A stretch of 64,000 bases of DNA from Clostridiales bacterium. Lineage in GTDB: Bacteria; Bacillota; Clostridia; TANB77; CAG-508. The notes below the pieces were generated by a model, which saw only the letters and a list, made by a program, of their open reading frames with translations, ran no database searches and was not told where the DNA came from. Below, piece by piece: positions 1 to 9,924 of this stretch. A program made the position numbers and the translations under genes. The first letter of the stretch is position 1; each line of letters begins with the position of its first letter. Location: NCBI GenBank assembly GCA_004554705.1, contig SFKS01000003.1:30753-94752 (forward strand), given 5' to 3'.

Positions 1-3000
1 GCGATAATATATTAGTAGCAGCTGCAGCAGGAAGTGGAAAAACAGCGGTACTAGTTGAAAGAATTATAAATAAAATAACAAATGAAAATATAGATGTAGA
101 CAAATTATTAGTGGTGACATTTACAAATGCTGCAGCAACAGAAATGAGAGAACGCATATTAGATGCTATATATAAAAAGCTAGAAAACGAACCAGATAAT
201 TTAAGATTACAAAAACAGATTATTCTTATAAATAAAGCTCATATATCAACAATACATGCATTTTGTTTAGAAGTAATAAAAAACAATTTTTATAAAACAA
301 ATATATCACCAAACTTTAGGCTAGCAAATACACCTGAGATAGAGCTCCTAAAAATGGAGGTATTAGAAGAAGTATTTGATAGCTTGTATGAAGAAAAAAA
401 TCAAGACTTCATAAAACTAATTGATACATACTGCAACTATAGAAGTGATGAAAATTTAAAGGATATAGTTCTAAAAATATATAGATATATACAAAGCATG
501 CCATATCCAGAAGAATGGTTAGAAAAAGAAATAGAAAGATTCAATTTGAATTTGGAAGAAGATTTTTCTGAAACAATATGGGGAAAAATCATAATTAAAG
601 AAATAAAAGAAGAAGTCACTGACCACATAGCTTCGCTGATTAATGTAGACAAAAAGCTAAAACAGGACATTGAATTACAAAAATGGCATTTAACAATATT
701 AGAGGACATAAATAAATTAAATCAATTGTTAAAACTAGAGAAGTGGGATGAACTTTACACATATATTCAAGAACTATCCTTTTCAACTTGGCCATCAAAA
801 AAGAACTATGATTCAGAAATAAAAGATAAAGCAAAAAAAACTAGAGATAAAATGAAAGAAGCAATAATAACAGGTGATAATTGTATTAAAAACAAGGTGT
901 TTATATATAAATCATATCAAGCAAATGCAGATATATATGAAATGTATAAAATACTAAAGGAAATACAAATTATTATATTAAAATTTATAGAGGAATACAA
1001 AAAAGCAAAGCTTGAAAGAAATATTATAGATTTTAATGATATTGAGCATATGGCACTTCAAATTCTAGTTAAAAAAAATAAAGAAGGAAGATATGAACCA
1101 ACAGAAGTTGCAATTGAATATCAAAAAATGTTTGAAGAAATTGCAATAGATGAATATCAAGATAGTAATGAAATACAAGAAGAATTATTAAAACAAGTAT
1201 CAAGAGGCAATAACATATTTATGGTAGGAGATGTAAAACAAAGTATATATAAGTTTAGACAAGCAAAGCCAGAATTATTTTTAGCTAAATATGATACATA
1301 TATAGATAATAAAATTCAACTTTTTGCAAACTTTAGAAGCAGAAGGAATATATTAGATTTAACAAATACAATATTTAAAAATATAATGAGTAAAGATTTT
1401 GGAAGTATAGAATATGATGAAAACGAGTTTTTAAATGTAGGACAAGAATACTTAGAAACAAATCAAAAAAAACTAGACAAAGCAGAACTACATATAATAG
1501 ATGTAGCAGAAGAAATAAAAACAGATGAAGCAGAAGAAATACTAGAAAACAGCGTAGTAGAAGCAAAATTCGTAGCAAAAAAAATACAAGAAATAATACA
1601 AGGAAATTATTATGTATTTGACAAAAAACAAGGATATAGAAAATTACAATTTAGAGATATCGTGATACTTTTAAGAAAGACAAATAAGGTAGCACCAATA
1701 TATGAAAAAGAAATAACAGAATTAGAATATCCAGTATTTAGTGATATAGGAACAAATTATTTTGAAACAATAGAAATACAAACTATAATGAATTTGCTAA
1801 AAATCATCAGTAATCCAGATAATGATATTGCATTAGTAGCAGTACTAAGAAGCCCTATAGGCAAATTTACAGACAATGAATTGATAGAAATAAGACTAGA
1901 AAACAAAAAAGAGAGCTTTTACAGTGCATTAATTACAAGTGAAAAGCATAAAGAAAAAATAAATATCTTTTTAAAATTATTAGAAGATTTTAGAACAAAA
2001 CAAGAATACTTAAAATTAGATGAACTTATTTGGTACATATATGAAAAAACAGGATATTATAACTATGTGAGTCTCATGAATAATGGAAATATTAAAACAG
2101 CAAATTTGAGAATGTTGTTTGAAAAAGCTAAGGATTACGAACAGGGAAGCTTTAAAGGATTATATAACTTTATAAATTTTATAGATAAAGTAACAAAAGG
2201 CAATACAGATATGGGTGCACCTAAATTAATAGGAGAAAATGAAGATGTTATAAGAATAATGAGTATACACAAAAGTAAAGGACTTGAATTTCCAGTAGTA
2301 TTTTTATGCGGAACTGGAAATCAATTCAACATGATGGATTTAAATGATAATATATTAATACACTCTGAGTTAGGACTTGGACCAAAATATATAAATTATG
2401 AAAGAAAAATAACGTATAATACTTTAGCTAAAGAAGCAATAAAGCATCAGTTAAAAAAAGAATTACAAGAAGAGGAAATGAGACTGCTATATGTGGCATT
2501 AACAAGAAGTAGAGAAAAATTAATTATAACAGGAGTTGATAAAAATCTAAAAGAATCAATTGAAACAAAGACGGAAATGCTTCAAACAAGTGATGGAAAA
2601 ATAACAAAAACAATAGCAAAAAAGGCAAAATCATATTTGGATTGGTTGGAAGCGGTATATTTGTCAGATGATAAAATTAAGGAGCTTATTGATGTATATG
2701 AACATAAAAAAAATGAAAATCTTACAGCAGAAACTTTAGAAAATGAAGAACAAATAATTGAAATAGAAAAAAGAGAGGTAAATCCAAAAATAAATGAAAT
2801 ATTAACATGGGAATATCCATATAAAGATTTAACAAAAATAGAAGGGAAAAGCTCAGTAAGCAAACTTTCGAAAAAAATAGAAAATGCAGAAACAAACTTT
2901 GAGATAAAAAAACCAAGATTTTTAGTAGGAGAACTTCCTTTAAGTAAAGCAGAAATAGGAACAGTAGTACACTTAATAATCCAAAAACTAGATTTTAGGC

Positions 3001-3455
3001 AAAATTACACAATGAAAGAAATAGAAGATTTGCTAGAAAAGTTAGAACAAAAAGAAATAATCACAACAAAACAGAAACAAGCTATACCAAAACAAGAAAT
3101 ACAAAAATTTACAAATAGCGATCTATTTAAAGAGATATCAGAGGCAAAAGAAATATATAAAGAACAACCTTTTTATTTAAACATACCTGTAAAAGAATTA
3201 TATGAAAGTGATTCAGAAGAGAGTATATTAGTACAAGGAATAATAGACCTATATTATATAACAAAAGAAGGACAAGTTATATTAGTAGATTATAAAACAG
3301 ACTATGTACTAGAAGGCAATGAAGATTATTTAAAAGAAAAATACACACCGCAATTAAAATTATATAAACGAGCTATAGAACATGCACTAAATAAGCAAGT
3401 TGACAAAACATTTATATATTCAACATATTTGAGTAAGAAAATAGAAGTTCTCTAA
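1..3455 (+). CDS. addA: AddA, ATP-dependent helicase/nuclease subunit A (5' end missing)
   Basis: AddA is the UvrD-like helicase and nuclease subunit of the AddAB complex that resects double-strand breaks for RecA. The reading frame is open from base 3, so the gene begins upstream of the window. Visible motifs in order are Walker A GSGKT (about 30-44), motif Ia with TFTNAAATEM (from about 117), Walker B IDEYQDSN (about 1147), GDVKQSIYKFR (about 1228), SIHKSKGLEFP (about 2263), LLYVALTRSREK (about 2485), and the C-terminal RecB-type nuclease with GTVVH (about 2959) and VDYKTD (about 3285). All helicase motifs and the nuclease triad region are intact. Stop TAA at 3453-3455 is followed at once by a 33-bp palindrome. 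addB probably lies just upstream, as is usual, but this cannot be seen. Confidence 0.95.
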   Translation, partial: DNILVAAAAGSGKTAVLVERIINKITNENIDVDKLLVVTFTNAAATEMRERILDAIYKKLENEPDNLRLQKQIILINKAHISTIHAFCLEVIKNNFYKTNISPNFRLANTPEIELLKMEVLEEVFDSLYEEKNQDFIKLIDTYCNYRSDENLKDIVLKIYRYIQSMPYPEEWLEKEIERFNLNLEEDFSETIWGKIIIKEIKEEVTDHIASLINVDKKLKQDIELQKWHLTILEDINKLNQLLKLEKWDELYTYIQELSFSTWPSKKNYDSEIKDKAKKTRDKMKEAIITGDNCIKNKVFIYKSYQANADIYEMYKILKEIQIIILKFIEEYKKAKLERNIIDFNDIEHMALQILVKKNKEGRYEPTEVAIEYQKMFEEIAIDEYQDSNEIQEELLKQVSRGNNIFMVGDVKQSIYKFRQAKPELFLAKYDTYIDNKIQLFANFRSRRNILDLTNTIFKNIMSKDFGSIEYDENEFLNVGQEYLETNQKKLDKAELHIIDVAEEIKTDEAEEILENSVVEAKFVAKKIQEIIQGNYYVFDKKQGYRKLQFRDIVILLRKTNKVAPIYEKEITELEYPVFSDIGTNYFETIEIQTIMNLLKIISNPDNDIALVAVLRSPIGKFTDNELIEIRLENKKESFYSALITSEKHKEKINIFLKLLEDFRTKQEYLKLDELIWYIYEKTGYYNYVSLMNNGNIKTANLRMLFEKAKDYEQGSFKGLYNFINFIDKVTKGNTDMGAPKLIGENEDVIRIMSIHKSKGLEFPVVFLCGTGNQFNMMDLNDNILIHSELGLGPKYINYERKITYNTLAKEAIKHQLKKELQEEEMRLLYVALTRSREKLIITGVDKNLKESIETKTEMLQTSDGKITKTIAKKAKSYLDWLEAVYLSDDKIKELIDVYEHKKNENLTAETLENEEQIIEIEKREVNPKINEILTWEYPYKDLTKIEGKSSVSKLSKKIENAETNFEIKKPRFLVGELPLSKAEIGTVVHLIIQKLDFRQNYTMKEIEDLLEKLEQKEIITTKQKQAIPKQEIQKFTNSDLFKEISEAKEIYKEQPFYLNIPVKELYESDSEESILVQGIIDLYYITKEGQVILVDYKTDYVLEGNEDYLKEKYTPQLKLYKRAIEHALNKQVDKTFIYSTYLSKKIEVL

Positions 3456-3488
3456 TGTCCTTTTTTGGGACAGTCCCAAAAAAGGACA
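3456..3488. repeat. 33-bp perfect palindrome, REP-like, copy 1
   Basis: Two 16-base arms (left arm TGTCCTTTTTTGGGAC) flank a single central A directly after the addA stop. The same motif occurs twice in tandem at 49515-49576 behind rny. It can fold into a strong hairpin and may end addA transcription, but its recurrence points to a dispersed palindromic repeat. Confidence 0.8.
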
Positions 3489-3498
3489 ATTTTATTAT

Positions 3499-3523
3499 AA
3501 ATTGCAACAAGGTATTGCAATTT
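3499..3523. other. small hairpin in the addA-pilin gap
   Basis: AAATTGCAA and TTGCAATTT form a 9-bp stem around a short loop, inside an AT-rich 131-bp spacer. No run of T follows, so it is not a clear terminator. Nothing else is visible in the spacer apart from the ribosome binding site AAAGGAGAAGG before 3620. Confidence 0.4.
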
Positions 3524-3619
3524 GTAAAATTTTAATATAAAATAAAATTACAACAAAGAAAATAAAAAATTAAAACAAATATCACACTACTTATGTGTGA
3601 CTAAAGGAGAAGGATAGGT

Positions 3620-4118
3620 ATGAAAGAGAAAAACAAAGGAATAACATTAATAGCGTTGATAATAACAATAGTTGTAATGCTAATATTAGTAGGAGTAAGT
3701 GTAAGCATATTAATAAATAGCAACTTGATAGGAGCAGCAGAAAAAACAGCAACAGCATATAACCAAGCAAAAAACATTAACAGAATATGTAAATGCAACA
3801 AAAAGAAAAATAAACTTTAAAATTAATGGCAATACATATGAAGCGTATGAGGGAGAAACTTTAGCTGATTGGTGTTCAAGACAGACATTCAGCGAGGACG
3901 AATCTGATCCATTGTATATAGTAGGTCTAATTTACAAAAATACAAAGCCAGAAGTAGATATAGATGGATATGTTGTTTGGAGTACACGCTACAGAGCAAA
4001 TTCTAAAAGCTATTATTTAGGTACGAATCCTGCAGGAGGACGAATTGCGCCAACTGATTTCTACTCTACAATTTCTGAAGGAAGAAGCTTAAAGACTGCA
4101 ATTGCACAATCAAATTAA
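3620..4118 (+). pseudogene. type IV pilin-like protein, frameshifted
   Basis: The first part (3620-3820) encodes a short positively charged leader followed by GITLIALIITIVVMLILVG, the class III prepilin signal and hydrophobic helix cut by prepilin peptidase. The downstream part (open to 4118) continues in the +1 frame with TEYVNATKRKINFKINGNTY and a soluble tail. Joining at the A6 run at 3769-3774 by removing one A gives one continuous protein of about 165 residues. The break is in a homopolymer and contains no CGG, so it differs from the four recoding sites elsewhere and may be a real indel, a phase-variable tract or a sequencing error. Many Clostridia carry numerous orphan pilin-like genes of this type; the function of this one is unknown. 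Confidence 0.65.
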
Positions 4119-4123
4119 TTGCT

Positions 4124-4183
4124 GCCATTGGGGACGGAGTTTTTTGGCAATAAAAAAATGTCAGAAATCTCCGTCACATTGGC
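4124..4183. repeat. imperfect inverted repeat before priA
   Basis: GCCATTGGGGACGGAG (left) and the reverse complement of CTCCGTCACATTGGC (right) form an imperfect stem, with the right arm ending 17 bases before the priA start. The GGGGACGG/GGGAC vocabulary resembles the palindromes at 3456 and 49515, and the arm GCCAATGGAGACGG recurs in the hairpin at 51569. An upstream in-frame codon for priA would run through this repeat, which argues for the later start. Confidence 0.55.
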
Positions 4184-4200
4184 AAAAAGAGGAGTTTGAA

Positions 4201-6408
4201 ATGGTAGCAGAAATTATAATTAATAGACTAGCAAAAGATTTGAATAGAATATTTGATTATCTTGTTCCAGACAGCATGGTTAAAACTATAAAAGTTGGAG
4301 CAAGAGTTTTTGTGCCTTTTGGCTCTAAAAATTCACCTACAGAAGCATTTGTTATAGGTCTAAAAAATGTTTCTGAATTTGCAAATAAATATATTCTAAA
4401 AATAGAAGATTTTCCCCTAACAGAAGAAAATATAGAACTTGCAAAACTTATGTCTAGAAGATATTTTTGTAACATATCAGAATGTATAAAATTAATGCTT
4501 CCACCAGGTGAAAAAACTACAAATCTAGAAAATAGGATAAAAGATAAGACTGCTAATTTTGTATATTTAAAAAAAGAAGATGATGAGATAGAGCTGGATA
4601 TAGAGATAGGTAAAATAAAGAATTCGAAACATATAAAAATTCTAAGATTTTTAGAAGAAAATAATGGAATACATATAGCTGATTTGGAAATGTTTTTGGA
4701 GGTAGCAAGGGCAACAGTAAAGACCTTAGAAAAAAATGGATATATAGAGATTATAGAACAAAAAATAGAGAGAAATCCATTTAAAAATAGAAAAATAGAA
4801 AGAGATAAGCCCCTACAATTAACAGAAGAACAACAAATAGCATTTAACAAAATTAATAATAGTGGATTTAATGAATTTTTAATTTATGGGGTTACAGGTT
4901 CGGGCAAAACTGAAGTGTATTTACAACTTATACAAAGCACACTAAATAAAGGTAAAAAGGCTATTGTATTAGTTCCGGAAATTTCACTTACTCCTCAAAT
5001 GGTAGATAGATTTTCAAGGCGATTTGGAAATTGCATATGTGTACTTCATAGCAAATTATCAATTGGTGAGAGAAACGACCAATGGAAAAATATCAAAACA
5101 GGAAAATGTAGAATAGTAATAGGTGCAAGGTCTGCAATATTTGCACCCATAGATGATTTAGGTATAATAATAATAGATGAAGAACATGATATATCATATA
5201 AATCAGATATGTCGCCAAGATTTAATGCTAAAGAGATAGCTAGATATATTGCTAAAAAGCATGAGATTCCACTAGTTTTAGGAAGTGCTACTCCAGATAT
5301 TTCAACATACTACAATGCAAAGAATATTATTAAACTAACTAAAAGAGCGAATAACTCCAACTTACCAGAGGTGGAAGTAGTAGATTTAAGAAAAGAATTA
5401 GCAAATGGAAATCGTTCAATTTTAAGTGAAAGATTAAAAGAAGAAATTGCCAAAAATTTAGAGAACAAAAAACAAACAATATTATTTTTAAATAGAAGAG
5501 GATTTTCAACTTTTGTAATGTGTAGAGATTGTGGCTATACAGTGAAATGTAAAAGATGTAATATCAGCCTAACATATCACAGCAAGGAAAACAAACTAAA
5601 ATGCCATTATTGTGGATATGAAATGAATAATATAACAATATGTCCAAAATGCAAAAGTAAAAATATAAAACATTTTGGAAGTGGAACTCAGAAATTAGAG
5701 GAGGTTATCCACAGCCTTTATCCACAGGCAACTACAATCAGGATGGACATAGACACAGTTAGCAGAAAAAATTCTCATGAACAAATTTTAAATAGATTTA
5801 AAGATGAAAAAATAGATATACTAATAGGAACACAGATGATAGTAAAAGGGCATCATTTTCCAAATGTAACACTAGTAGGAGTAATAGCAGCTGATGCAAG
5901 TTTAAATGCTGAAGACTTTAGAGCAAATGAAAAAACTTTCGATTTGTTAGTACAAGTAGCAGGAAGAGCAGGAAGAGAAAAGCTTCCAGGAAAAGTAATA
6001 ATACAAACATATTCTACAGAAAACTTTTGTATAGAATGTAGTAAAAAACAAAACTATGATGAATTCTATAAAACTGAAATAGAAATAAGAAAACAATTGA
6101 AATATCCACCATTTTGCGATATAATAATGTTTGGAATTAATTCTTCAGATAAAGAAGAAATAGAACAAGCTTCAAATAAGCTATATAAAATACTCAAAAA
6201 ACATGGACAAGAACAAATGCAAATAATGCCACCACTTCCAGCACCAATAGATAAAATAAAATACAGATATAGGTGGAGAATAATTGCAAAATGTAAATTA
6301 AACAGCAAAATTATAACTATTATAAATGATGCATTAGATGAATACTATAAACAAAAATTTAAAAAAACTAGAGTTATTGTAGATGTAAATCCTAATAATA
6401 TGTCATAA
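4201..6408 (+). CDS. priA: PriA, primosomal replication restart helicase
   Basis: PriA rebuilds the replisome at stalled forks by loading DnaB through the restart primosome. The start at 4201 is chosen because AAAGAGGAGT lies just upstream and the protein then begins VAEIIINRLAKDLNRIFDYLVP, the usual start of the 3'-DNA-binding domain; the frame is open earlier but only through a repeat. The 735 residues show the N-terminal DNA-binding domain, a winged helix, Walker A YGVTGSGKTE (about residue 230), DEEH (about 325), eight cysteines in C-x2-C pairs (about 441-486) for the two zinc sites, GTQMIVKGHHFP (about 543) and QVAGRAGR (about 584). It heads a translation-linked set with def and fmt, the common priA-def-fmt order of Bacillota. 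Confidence 0.95.
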   Translation: MVAEIIINRLAKDLNRIFDYLVPDSMVKTIKVGARVFVPFGSKNSPTEAFVIGLKNVSEFANKYILKIEDFPLTEENIELAKLMSRRYFCNISECIKLMLPPGEKTTNLENRIKDKTANFVYLKKEDDEIELDIEIGKIKNSKHIKILRFLEENNGIHIADLEMFLEVARATVKTLEKNGYIEIIEQKIERNPFKNRKIERDKPLQLTEEQQIAFNKINNSGFNEFLIYGVTGSGKTEVYLQLIQSTLNKGKKAIVLVPEISLTPQMVDRFSRRFGNCICVLHSKLSIGERNDQWKNIKTGKCRIVIGARSAIFAPIDDLGIIIIDEEHDISYKSDMSPRFNAKEIARYIAKKHEIPLVLGSATPDISTYYNAKNIIKLTKRANNSNLPEVEVVDLRKELANGNRSILSERLKEEIAKNLENKKQTILFLNRRGFSTFVMCRDCGYTVKCKRCNISLTYHSKENKLKCHYCGYEMNNITICPKCKSKNIKHFGSGTQKLEEVIHSLYPQATTIRMDIDTVSRKNSHEQILNRFKDEKIDILIGTQMIVKGHHFPNVTLVGVIAADASLNAEDFRANEKTFDLLVQVAGRAGREKLPGKVIIQTYSTENFCIECSKKQNYDEFYKTEIEIRKQLKYPPFCDIIMFGINSSDKEEIEQASNKLYKILKKHGQEQMQIMPPLPAPIDKIKYRYRWRIIAKCKLNSKIITIINDALDEYYKQKFKKTRVIVDVNPNNMS

Positions 6409-6456
6409 AAAGCAAGTACATAGCTTGAGGAAATATAATATAGAAGGGAGAAAAAA

Positions 6457-6933
6457 ATGGCAATTAGAACAATTAGAACAGAAGGAGACGAAATTTTAAG
6501 AAAAAAATCTAAAAAAGTTGAAGTGATTGATGAAAAAATAAGAGAACTAATTCAAGATATGAAAGAAACTTTGCATAAATATGATGGAGTGGGATTAGCG
6601 GCAGTTCAAGTTGGAATACTTAAACAGATAGTAGTAATACATGAAAGTGAAGATGAACCGATATATGTATTAATAAATCCAGAAATAATATCACAAAGTG
6701 GTACACAGATAGTTGAAGAAGGTTGCCTGAGCTTCCCAAATAAATTTGCAAAAATTAAAAGACCAGAGAAAATATCAATACAAGCATTAGATGAAAATGG
6801 TAAGAAAATAAAAATAACAGGAGAAAAATTACTTGCACAAGCAATAAGCCATGAAATAGACCATTTAAATGGTGAGGTATTCATAGACAAAATAGTACCA
6901 GGCACACTAGAAATAATCAGACAAGAAAATTAG
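6457..6933 (+). CDS. def: peptide deformylase
   Basis: This metal enzyme removes the N-formyl group from nascent proteins. In 158 residues all three signature motifs are present: GVGLAAVQ (44-51), EGCLS with metal ligand Cys90 (88-92), and HEIDH with ligands His132 and His136 and catalytic Glu133. GAAGGGAG sits at a good distance from the ATG. Its partner fmt, which puts the formyl group on initiator tRNA, follows 45 bases downstream, so the two opposing activities are co-expressed. Confidence 0.96.
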   Translation: MAIRTIRTEGDEILRKKSKKVEVIDEKIRELIQDMKETLHKYDGVGLAAVQVGILKQIVVIHESEDEPIYVLINPEIISQSGTQIVEEGCLSFPNKFAKIKRPEKISIQALDENGKKIKITGEKLLAQAISHEIDHLNGEVFIDKIVPGTLEIIRQEN

Positions 6934-6978
6934 AAATTTTCTAAATAGATATCCTATTTAGTTTTAAGGAGATAAACA

Positions 6979-7956
6979 ATGTTAAATATAATTTTCATGG
7001 GAACTCCAGATTTTGCGAAAGAATCTTTGGAGGCGATATATAATGCGGGGCATAATATAATAGCAGTTATAACAAATCCAGATCGACCAAAAGGAAGAGG
7101 CATGAAGCTAATAGCATCACCTGTAAAAGAATTTGCAATAGAAAAAAACATTCAAGTGCTTCAACCAGAAAAAATAAAAGAAATCAAGGATACTTTAGTA
7201 CAATTAAAACCAGATTTATTTTGCGTAGTAGCATATGGGAAAATTTTACCAAAGGACATTTTAGAAATTCCTAAATTAGGTTCAATAAATGTTCATGGAT
7301 CACTACTTCCTAAATATAGGGGTGCAGCTCCAATACAATGGGCAGTAATAAATGGGGATAAACAAACAGGAATTACTACAATGTATATGGATGAAGGTAT
7401 GGATACCGGAGATATAATCCTAAAGCAAGAATTAGAAATCTCAGAAAATGAGACAACAGGTGAATTATGGAACAGATTATCTAAAATAGGTGGAGAACTT
7501 CTAGTTAAAACCCTAGAAAAAATAGAAGACGGAACAGCACCAAGAATAAAGCAAGCCCCAGAGTTTACTTTAGCACCAATGTTAAGCAAGGAAATTGCAA
7601 AAATAGATTGGAAGAATAAAACAGCTATAGAAATTAAAAATTTGATAAGAGGTTTAAATCCAATTTTAGGTGCATATACCACCTACAAAGGTAAAAAAAT
7701 AAAAATATGGAAGGCAGAAGCAGAAAACCTAAAAACATTTATAGAAAAATATCCAGAATTTGAAGAGCATATATCAAAATTTGAAGGCATGATAGGAGGA
7801 ACTATAGTCTATTCAGACATAAAAAAAGGACTATATGTAAAAGCGAAAAATAGTATATTGATACTGCAAGAGGTTCAGGCAGAAAATGCAAAGAAGATGT
7901 GTATTCAAGATTTCCTAAGAGGGAATCTAATACAAACAGGAGAAATATTTGAATGA
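6979..7956 (+). CDS. fmt: methionyl-tRNA formyltransferase
   Basis: Fmt formylates Met-tRNA(fMet) with 10-formyltetrahydrofolate. The 325-residue protein starts LNIIFMGTPDFA and carries the formyltransferase core INVHGSLLPKYRGAAPIQ with catalytic residues matching Asn104, His106 and Asp142 (MDEGMDTGD). The C-terminal half holds the OB-fold that grips the tRNA acceptor arm. AAGGAGAT precedes the ATG. It is full length for the family. Confidence 0.95.
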   Translation: MLNIIFMGTPDFAKESLEAIYNAGHNIIAVITNPDRPKGRGMKLIASPVKEFAIEKNIQVLQPEKIKEIKDTLVQLKPDLFCVVAYGKILPKDILEIPKLGSINVHGSLLPKYRGAAPIQWAVINGDKQTGITTMYMDEGMDTGDIILKQELEISENETTGELWNRLSKIGGELLVKTLEKIEDGTAPRIKQAPEFTLAPMLSKEIAKIDWKNKTAIEIKNLIRGLNPILGAYTTYKGKKIKIWKAEAENLKTFIEKYPEFEEHISKFEGMIGGTIVYSDIKKGLYVKAKNSILILQEVQAENAKKMCIQDFLRGNLIQTGEIFE

Positions 7957-8010
7957 TAACTAGTTGAAAGGAATCTAGGGTAGTTTACTCTTAATACCCT
8001 TGGAATTATT

Positions 8011-8472
8011 ATGGAAAAGATATGTATAAAAATAGTAGAAAAATTAGAAAAACAGAATAAAACAATAGCTTTTATGGAATCATGCACAGGAGGATTTTTA
8101 GCAAACAGTATAACCAATATATCTGGTGCATCAAATATTTTAAAAGTAAGTCTTGTTACATATTCATCTGAATATAAATTGAAATTTGGTGTTGACAAAA
8201 ATGTTTTAGACAATTATACTGTATATAGTAACCAAACATCAATGGAAATGGCAAGGAATGTAAGCAAATTTGCAAATAGCGATATTGGAGTAGGAATAAC
8301 AGGAGAATTAGGGAATACAATCAATAAAAAGCCAAAAGTATATTACACAATATACTTTGCAGAAAACAATAAATATATTAATAAAATAATAGAAGTAACA
8401 GGAAACGAAAGAAAGGAAATGAAGAAAAAGGTTGCAGAGAAAGTATTGGAAGATTTATTTGAAAGCATATAA
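8011..8472 (+). CDS. pncC: CinA C-terminal-type nicotinamide-nucleotide amidohydrolase
   Basis: This 153-residue protein is the stand-alone amidase domain of CinA, which converts nicotinamide mononucleotide to nicotinic acid mononucleotide in NAD salvage. The family motif ESCTGG (residues 23-28) and GVGITGELG (93-101) are intact. The usual N-terminal competence-damage (MoCF-like) domain is absent, as in E. coli PncC. The ribosome binding site is weak (GGAATTATT before the ATG). It lies between fmt and murD with no obvious shared function. Confidence 0.82.
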   Translation: MEKICIKIVEKLEKQNKTIAFMESCTGGFLANSITNISGASNILKVSLVTYSSEYKLKFGVDKNVLDNYTVYSNQTSMEMARNVSKFANSDIGVGITGELGNTINKKPKVYYTIYFAENNKYINKIIEVTGNERKEMKKKVAEKVLEDLFESI

Positions 8473-8511
8473 AAAAAATTCAACTTGTTACTAGAAAGGA
8501 ATACAAAAATT

Positions 8512-9909
8512 ATGAGTTTTGTAAATACAAAATTAGAGGAATTTAATAACTGGTTAAAAAATAAAAAAGTGGCTATAATTGGATTAGGAGTAAGCAATAG
8601 CCCTCTTATAGATTATATGTATAAGATGAATGCAAATATTACAGTATTTAACAATAAAACAGAAGATAAAATAGACAAAAGTATTTTACAAAAAATAGAA
8701 CAATATAAAATTGAAAAACATTTTGGAGAAAATTACTTGTCAAATTTAAAAGACTTTGATATAATCTTTAAATCACCATCAGTTAGACCAGATTTACCAG
8801 AAATTCAGGAAGAAGTAAAAAAAGGAGCAAAATTAACATCAGAAATAGAACTTGTAATAGAGTTATCTCCTTGCAAAACAATTGCAGTAACTGGTAGTGA
8901 TGGAAAAACAACTACAACTTCATTAATATATGAAATATTAAAAAATAAATATAAATGTTTTTTAGGAGGCAATATTGGAATTCCATTATTTACTAAAATA
9001 CAAGAAATTAAGCCAGAGGATATTGTAGTACTAGAACTAAGTAGCTTTCAATTAATGACAATGAAGAAAAGCCCTGACATAGCAGTAGTAACAAATATAA
9101 CACCAAATCACTTAGATATACATAAATCATATCAAGAATATATCGAGGCAAAGACAAACATATTTAAGAATCAAAATGAAGACAATAAGCTAGTATTAAA
9201 TTATGATAATGAAATAACTAGAGAATTTTCAAAACAAGCACCAGGGAAGGTGGTATTCTTTAGTAGCAAAGAAAAATTAGAAAATGGAGTTATTTATGAT
9301 GATGGAACAGTAAAAATTGCAGAAGATGGACTTAGACGACATGTACTAAAACTAAAAGATACTAAACTAAGAGGAAAACATAATGCGGAAAATATTTGTG
9401 CTGCTATAGCAGCCACAAACGGTTTAGTAGACATTGAAACTCAAATAAAAGCAATAACAAATTTTGAAGGAGTAGCACATAGAATCGAATTTGTAAGAGA
9501 AATAAATGGAAGCAAATGGTATAATGACTCAATTGCATCAAGCCCAACAAGAACAATTGCAGGTTTAAATTCTTTCGAAGAAGAAATAATACTAATAGCA
9601 GGTGGATATGATAAACACTTGGATTATGAACCAATAGCAGAGCCAATACTCAATAAAGTAAAAACCTTAATATTAATGGGGCAAACAGCAGAAAAAATAT
9701 TTGGAGTTGTAAAACAAAAAAAAGAAGAACAAAACAAACAAATAAATATATATAAAGTAAAAACACTAGAAGAAGCAATAGAAAAAGCAAAAGAAAACGC
9801 AAAACCAAATCAAGTAGTACTGTTCTCACCAGCGAGTGCAAGTTTCGATATGTTTAAGAACTTTGAAGAAAGAGGAAATAAATTCAAAGAACTAGTGAAA
9901 AAATTATAA
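8512..9909 (+). CDS. murD: MurD, UDP-MurNAc-L-alanine:D-glutamate ligase
   Basis: MurD adds D-glutamate to UDP-MurNAc-L-alanine in the cytoplasm. The start at 8512 has AGAAAGGA 11 bases upstream; an in-frame TTG at 8485 would add nine residues but has no binding site. In 465 residues it shows the N-terminal Rossmann domain (VAIIGLGVSNSP, 20-32), the ATP loop VTGSDGKTTTT (126-136), the central NITPNHLDIH segment, and the C-terminal domain with YNDSIASSPTRTIAGL. It is away from murE-mraY-murG (41.8-46.6 kb), so the dcw pathway genes are scattered in this genome. Confidence 0.94.
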   Translation: MSFVNTKLEEFNNWLKNKKVAIIGLGVSNSPLIDYMYKMNANITVFNNKTEDKIDKSILQKIEQYKIEKHFGENYLSNLKDFDIIFKSPSVRPDLPEIQEEVKKGAKLTSEIELVIELSPCKTIAVTGSDGKTTTTSLIYEILKNKYKCFLGGNIGIPLFTKIQEIKPEDIVVLELSSFQLMTMKKSPDIAVVTNITPNHLDIHKSYQEYIEAKTNIFKNQNEDNKLVLNYDNEITREFSKQAPGKVVFFSSKEKLENGVIYDDGTVKIAEDGLRRHVLKLKDTKLRGKHNAENICAAIAATNGLVDIETQIKAITNFEGVAHRIEFVREINGSKWYNDSIASSPTRTIAGLNSFEEEIILIAGGYDKHLDYEPIAEPILNKVKTLILMGQTAEKIFGVVKQKKEEQNKQINIYKVKTLEEAIEKAKENAKPNQVVLFSPASASFDMFKNFEERGNKFKELVKKL

Positions 9910-9924
9910 GGGAGGAGATTAACT

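Noticed and set aside
4102..4200. priA starting at 4102
   Set aside because: The extra 33 residues run through an inverted repeat and do not match PriA; 4201 has a binding site and the canonical N-terminus.
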